Shown here one piece after another: positions 61,535-64,000 of a DNA stretch of 64,000 nt (its first letter is position 1; each line of letters begins with the position of its first letter). Under the pieces are notes generated by a model. It saw only the letters and a list, made by a program, of their open reading frames with translations. It ran no database searches and was not told the origin of the DNA. The position numbers were made by a program, and so were the translations under genes. Source of the DNA: Lepidostoma basale (Eukaryota; Arthropoda; Insecta; Trichoptera; Lepidostomatidae); the NCBI GenBank assembly GCA_022606425.2, contig JAHDVF020000875.1, positions 1,302,001-1,366,000 on the forward strand. Reading direction: 5' to 3'.

Positions 61535-62190
61535 CACTAAACTAACTAACTAACCATCACGTCATTTCCCCGGAGGGGTAGGCAGAGAGGATGGATCGCC
61601 ACAATGCTCTGTCCTGGCATACCTCTCGGCTTCCTCTACATTCATACATCGTACCATGCACGCACGTCGGTTATTCCGACTTCGAATGTCACCGCCTTTT
61701 AGTAATTGATTAATTTGGTCATGCCGTGTTTTCCTAGGCTTCTTTTTCCACTCACGCTGCTTGCGTACAGCTTTTAAACCATTCTATTCTCATCCATTCG
61801 TTCCATACGAGTATGTCCAAACCAGTGGCGGTACTCCCATAAAAGCCCAGAAGCCCGGCTTGCGTAAGAAATTTTGAATCAAAACCTCTTCTGGCTCACA
61901 GAGGTTCAGCTCTTGTGGCTATTCCTCTTACGTCTGATGGGAACATTGTTGGAACGTGATTTGGTGAGTTGTTGGTTTATGCGGGGGCATGATTACCAAG
62001 ATTTGTGGGTTTTGATTCAAAATTTCTTACGCAAGCCGGGCTTCTGGGCTTCTATGGGAGTACCGCCACTGGTCCAAACCATCTCAGGGATCCTTTTTTA
62101 ATTTTATCCATGATGCAGTCATCTGCCTATCATTTCTTTCTTATTTCATCGTTCATCACTGTAGATCAATGCGCATTAAATTACTTTGAT
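61535..62190 (-). mobile_element. L4 LINE tail split by a hAT MITE
   Basis: Tail (TTAG)3 and hairpin CCCCTCCGGGG at 61555-61580, back through RALWRSILSAYPSGEMT, MNVEEAERYARTE, KNTA-PN, to the GHTRME stop; continues after the MITE at 62080 with IKKGSLRWFG.. and KKCMADDCIMD. Confidence 0.8.
61823..62071. mobile_element. hAT-like MITE with 8-bp target duplication
   Basis: 249 bp with inverted ends of ~60 nt (CAGTGGCGGTACTCCCAT, ... AGCCCAGAAGCCCGGCTTGC). Flanked by GTCCAAAC at 61815-61822 and 62072-62079. No ORF that matters. Inserted in L4; removing it restores the L4 sequence. Confidence 0.9.
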
Positions 62191-62640
62191 ATATTTTTCT
62201 AATACGCCATTAAGCAGGGTAAAACCTCGTTTCCTTAGCATTTTTTCAGCTGAAATCTCTCACGTATTACGTTCTTTTTAGCAAACAAAACGGATTTAAC
62301 GAGTATTTGCAGGCTCGGCCGTTACGAGGGATGGTACAGAGGCACACAAAGGGTAGGTCAGCGGACTAAAAGGCAAAATTGTGCTTTTATACGCTCGGAG
62401 CTTAGCGACGGACCCCTATACCGGAACAACGAGATGTTACAGTAGATATCAAGCCTATTTTTAGACTTTCGCCTTCGAAGTACCACAAAACGGTAAAAAT
62501 ACGTGTTACTATAAGGTTTATTCGAACATTTAATATAATGGGTATATAACTAATAGATGGGGTATTTTCCCGGTAATAGGTATACGTTAAGAGGGCTGTT
62601 GCACTTAAAAATTATTGTCTTATTTAAATATTATTTAAAT
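62190..62640. other. No assigned feature
   Basis: Balanced composition near 62300-62480; no ORF, splice pair or repeat partner seen. Confidence 0.35.
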
Positions 62641-63262
62641 ATAAATGAAACCTCTATACGCTATACTCCCTCTTCTACAAAATACAAAATTACATACCAA
62701 GAAAAGAAAAAAATATGATGTACGAAGCGTATGTTGAAAGCCGACCTACATACATGATTCCCTTTTGGGGGACAGAAAACATAAAGGGCTTCTCCAGATT
62801 CCAAAGACAACAAAATAAAATAATAGAATTAGCTTATAACATTAACAAACTTACCCCAAACATACAAGTATTCAGACAAACAAAACAAATGGACATATCA
62901 GACCTGACCAAATTTGAGACCTTGAAAATTGTACACAGAGTGACCAAGGAAGAGACAACAGACAGCAGCTACAAATTAACTAAAAAATCAGACATACACA
63001 GACACTGGACCAGGAACTGTGACAGATATCACTTACCGGAATGCACGAACTAAGACAGGATAATCAAGGATATTAACCAATGGACTGAAACTTTACAATG
63101 AACTACCAAAACACACAAGGAGTCTCACTAAAACTCAATTTAAAAAATACCTGAAACAATTCATAATTAAAAGTTAGATCTAAAAATGTATCCATATAAC
63201 CCAATTGGGTTCCTTAAAAAATACATTAAAAAAAAAAATAATAATAAAAAAAAAAAAAAACG
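62640..63262 (+). mobile_element. L7 LINE 3' end (CR1/Jockey group)
   Basis: Encodes MMYEAYVESRPTYMIPFWGT, FSRFQRQQNKIIELAYNINK, ISDLTKFETLKIVHRVTKEE, HRHWTRNCDRYHLPECTN, then a frameshift to a 'GLKLYNELPKHTRSLTKTQF' reading. The 'Y.I..WG', 'Q...(I/L)' and 'LYN.LP' blocks identify an RT C-terminus. The 3' UTR ends in an A-rich tail (63227-63262). Confidence 0.75.
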
Positions 63263-63770
63263 AAAACAGCCGTTCACAATGGAGTTCTGGTCCCAACCCT
63301 AATATATGGAAGTGAAGCACGGAACTGGAAGAAGAAGGATGAAAGCAGAATAAATGCGGAAGAGATGAGGTCCCTAAGACGTATGTGTGGTAGAACGATA
63401 TATGACAGAAACTCAAATTCTGATATTAGGAAGGAATGTAGAGCGGAAGAAGGTATTATGAACAAAATTATGAAAATATCGCAGCGTTGGTTCGGACATA
63501 TGGAGCGCATGGATGGAGAAAGAATGGTTAAGAAAGTATACGTTAATAATGTAAATGGATTACGGAGTCGAGGCAGACCGAGGAAAACATGGCATGATCA
63601 AATTTATAAAATTCGGAAGTCGGAAGAATCGACGTGCGTGTATGACTCGCTATATGAATGTGAAATAAGCTAGAGAGGTGTGCCAGGATAGAGCAGTGTG
63701 GTGGTCCATTCTTTCTGCCTACCCCTACGGCGAAACAGCCTGATGGTTTGTTGTTGTTGTTATGTTTTTA
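63263..63770 (+). mobile_element. L4 LINE tail
   Basis: AVHNGVLVPTLIYGSEARNW, KKDESRINAEEMRSLRRMCG, RTIYDRNSNSDIRKECRAEE, GIMNKIMKISQRWFGHMERM, DGERMVKKVYVNNVNGLRSR, GRPRKTWHDQIYKI, frameshift, QDRAVWWSILSAYPYGETA and a GTTGTTGTT tail. It starts exactly at the poly-A of L7. Confidence 0.85.
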
Positions 63771-63855
63771 TGTTTTTATGTTCTATGTTTTTATGTTTTT
63801 ATGTTTTATGTTTTTATGTGTTATGGCGTGATGGTTTGTTGTTGTTGTTGTTGTC
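63745..63855. repeat. GTT/TTTTTATG low-complexity tail, duplicated
   Basis: GTTGTTGTTGTT, then TTTTTATG units, then GGCGTGATGGTTTGTTGTTG again: the last ~20 nt of the L4 end are repeated around the low-complexity stretch. Confidence 0.7.
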
Positions 63856-63924
63856 TTATATAAAGATTATTCTATTATATATTCAAATAATGTTTGGGGT
63901 CGCAAAAAAAGTAATATGTTTGAA

Positions 63925-64000
63925 TAATACAATGGTTCTTAATGCAGATAGAAGGGAGGCTGGCAGCTTTGAGAGAAAGATTCTGAGAACAATTTTTGGT
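63925..64000 (+). mobile_element. LINE RT fragment at the window edge
   Basis: Reads LNADRREAGSFERKILRTIF, matching the 'L..FERKILR.I(F/Y)G' block of insect LINE RT C-termini. Cut off by the end of the window. Confidence 0.6.

Overview
This looks like repeat-dense, AT-rich euchromatin or intronic DNA from an insect, most likely a moth or butterfly. The pointers to Lepidoptera are the many 5'-truncated RTE-type LINE tails that end in the 'GGAGGCCTATGTCCAGCAGTGG' style of 3' end followed by a GAA-rich tail, together with a LINE family whose last residues read SAYPxGE(T/M)A. The order is inference; no search was run. I see no bacterial gene, virus gene, rRNA, functional tRNA or CRISPR array.

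Host gene: two small exons on the minus strand (16514-16620 and 12125-12216) encode the end of the hormone-binding domain and the first transmembrane helix of a class B1 (secretin-family) GPCR, best matching the calcitonin-receptor-like / insect diuretic hormone 31 receptor type. Splice sites and phases agree. The 4.3-kb intron between them, and probably much of the rest of the window, is intronic and filled with transposable elements. I found no other exon of this gene.

Transposable elements fill most of the remainder. (1) At least ten LINE families are present, almost all as 3' fragments of the reverse-transcriptase ORF. Labels used here: LC = CR1/L2-like (longest copy 7896-9915); LR = RTE-like; L3 = family with an AGATCTATTAAAAGAAGAAG-type 3' end; L4 = most abundant family, with a 3' hairpin and a (GTTA)n or (GTTT)n tail; L5 = family ending in a LLVDVRCSSYADL motif; L6 = Jockey-like; L7, L8, L9 and others = rarer tails. 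(2) tRNA-derived SINEs fall in three types, S1, S2 and S3, and a fourth SINE-like element, S4, has borrowed the 3' end of L4. (3) DNA-transposon MITEs include two hAT-like elements with perfect 8-bp target duplications, one with a perfect 9-bp duplication and about 31-bp inverted repeats (Mutator-like candidate), and one 411-bp terminal-inverted-repeat element. (4) There is a ~300-bp non-autonomous family, T1.

The most striking content is a set of eight foldback (inverted-repeat) families, HF-A to HF-H, found in more than thirty places. Sequence-unrelated in their arms, they all carry at the same place the elements of a hammerhead ribozyme: a CUGANGA-like box, a stem-II hairpin, GAAA, a short self-complementary stem III (CATG, CAGCTG, CCGG, CACGTG or CG), then U-H, the cleavage site. 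In full foldbacks there is one motif per arm, pointing outwards on opposite strands. HF-A, HF-B and HF-H have complete cores; HF-C, D, E, F and G have one or more core changes. One HF-G copy sits in a LINE between perfect 17-bp direct repeats, which suggests RNA-mediated insertion, and HF-F has expanded into a tandem array of ~185-bp units at 45.3-47.0 kb.

Nesting gives a relative history: L3 into an older LINE (10.25 kb), Jockey into L4 (10.9 kb), S1 into L4 (25.8 kb), L4 into L8 (28.9 kb), RTE into HF-B (20.2 kb), HF-G into L4 (58.2 kb), hAT MITE into L4 (61.8 kb). All coordinates of degraded repeats are good to roughly 10-30 bases.
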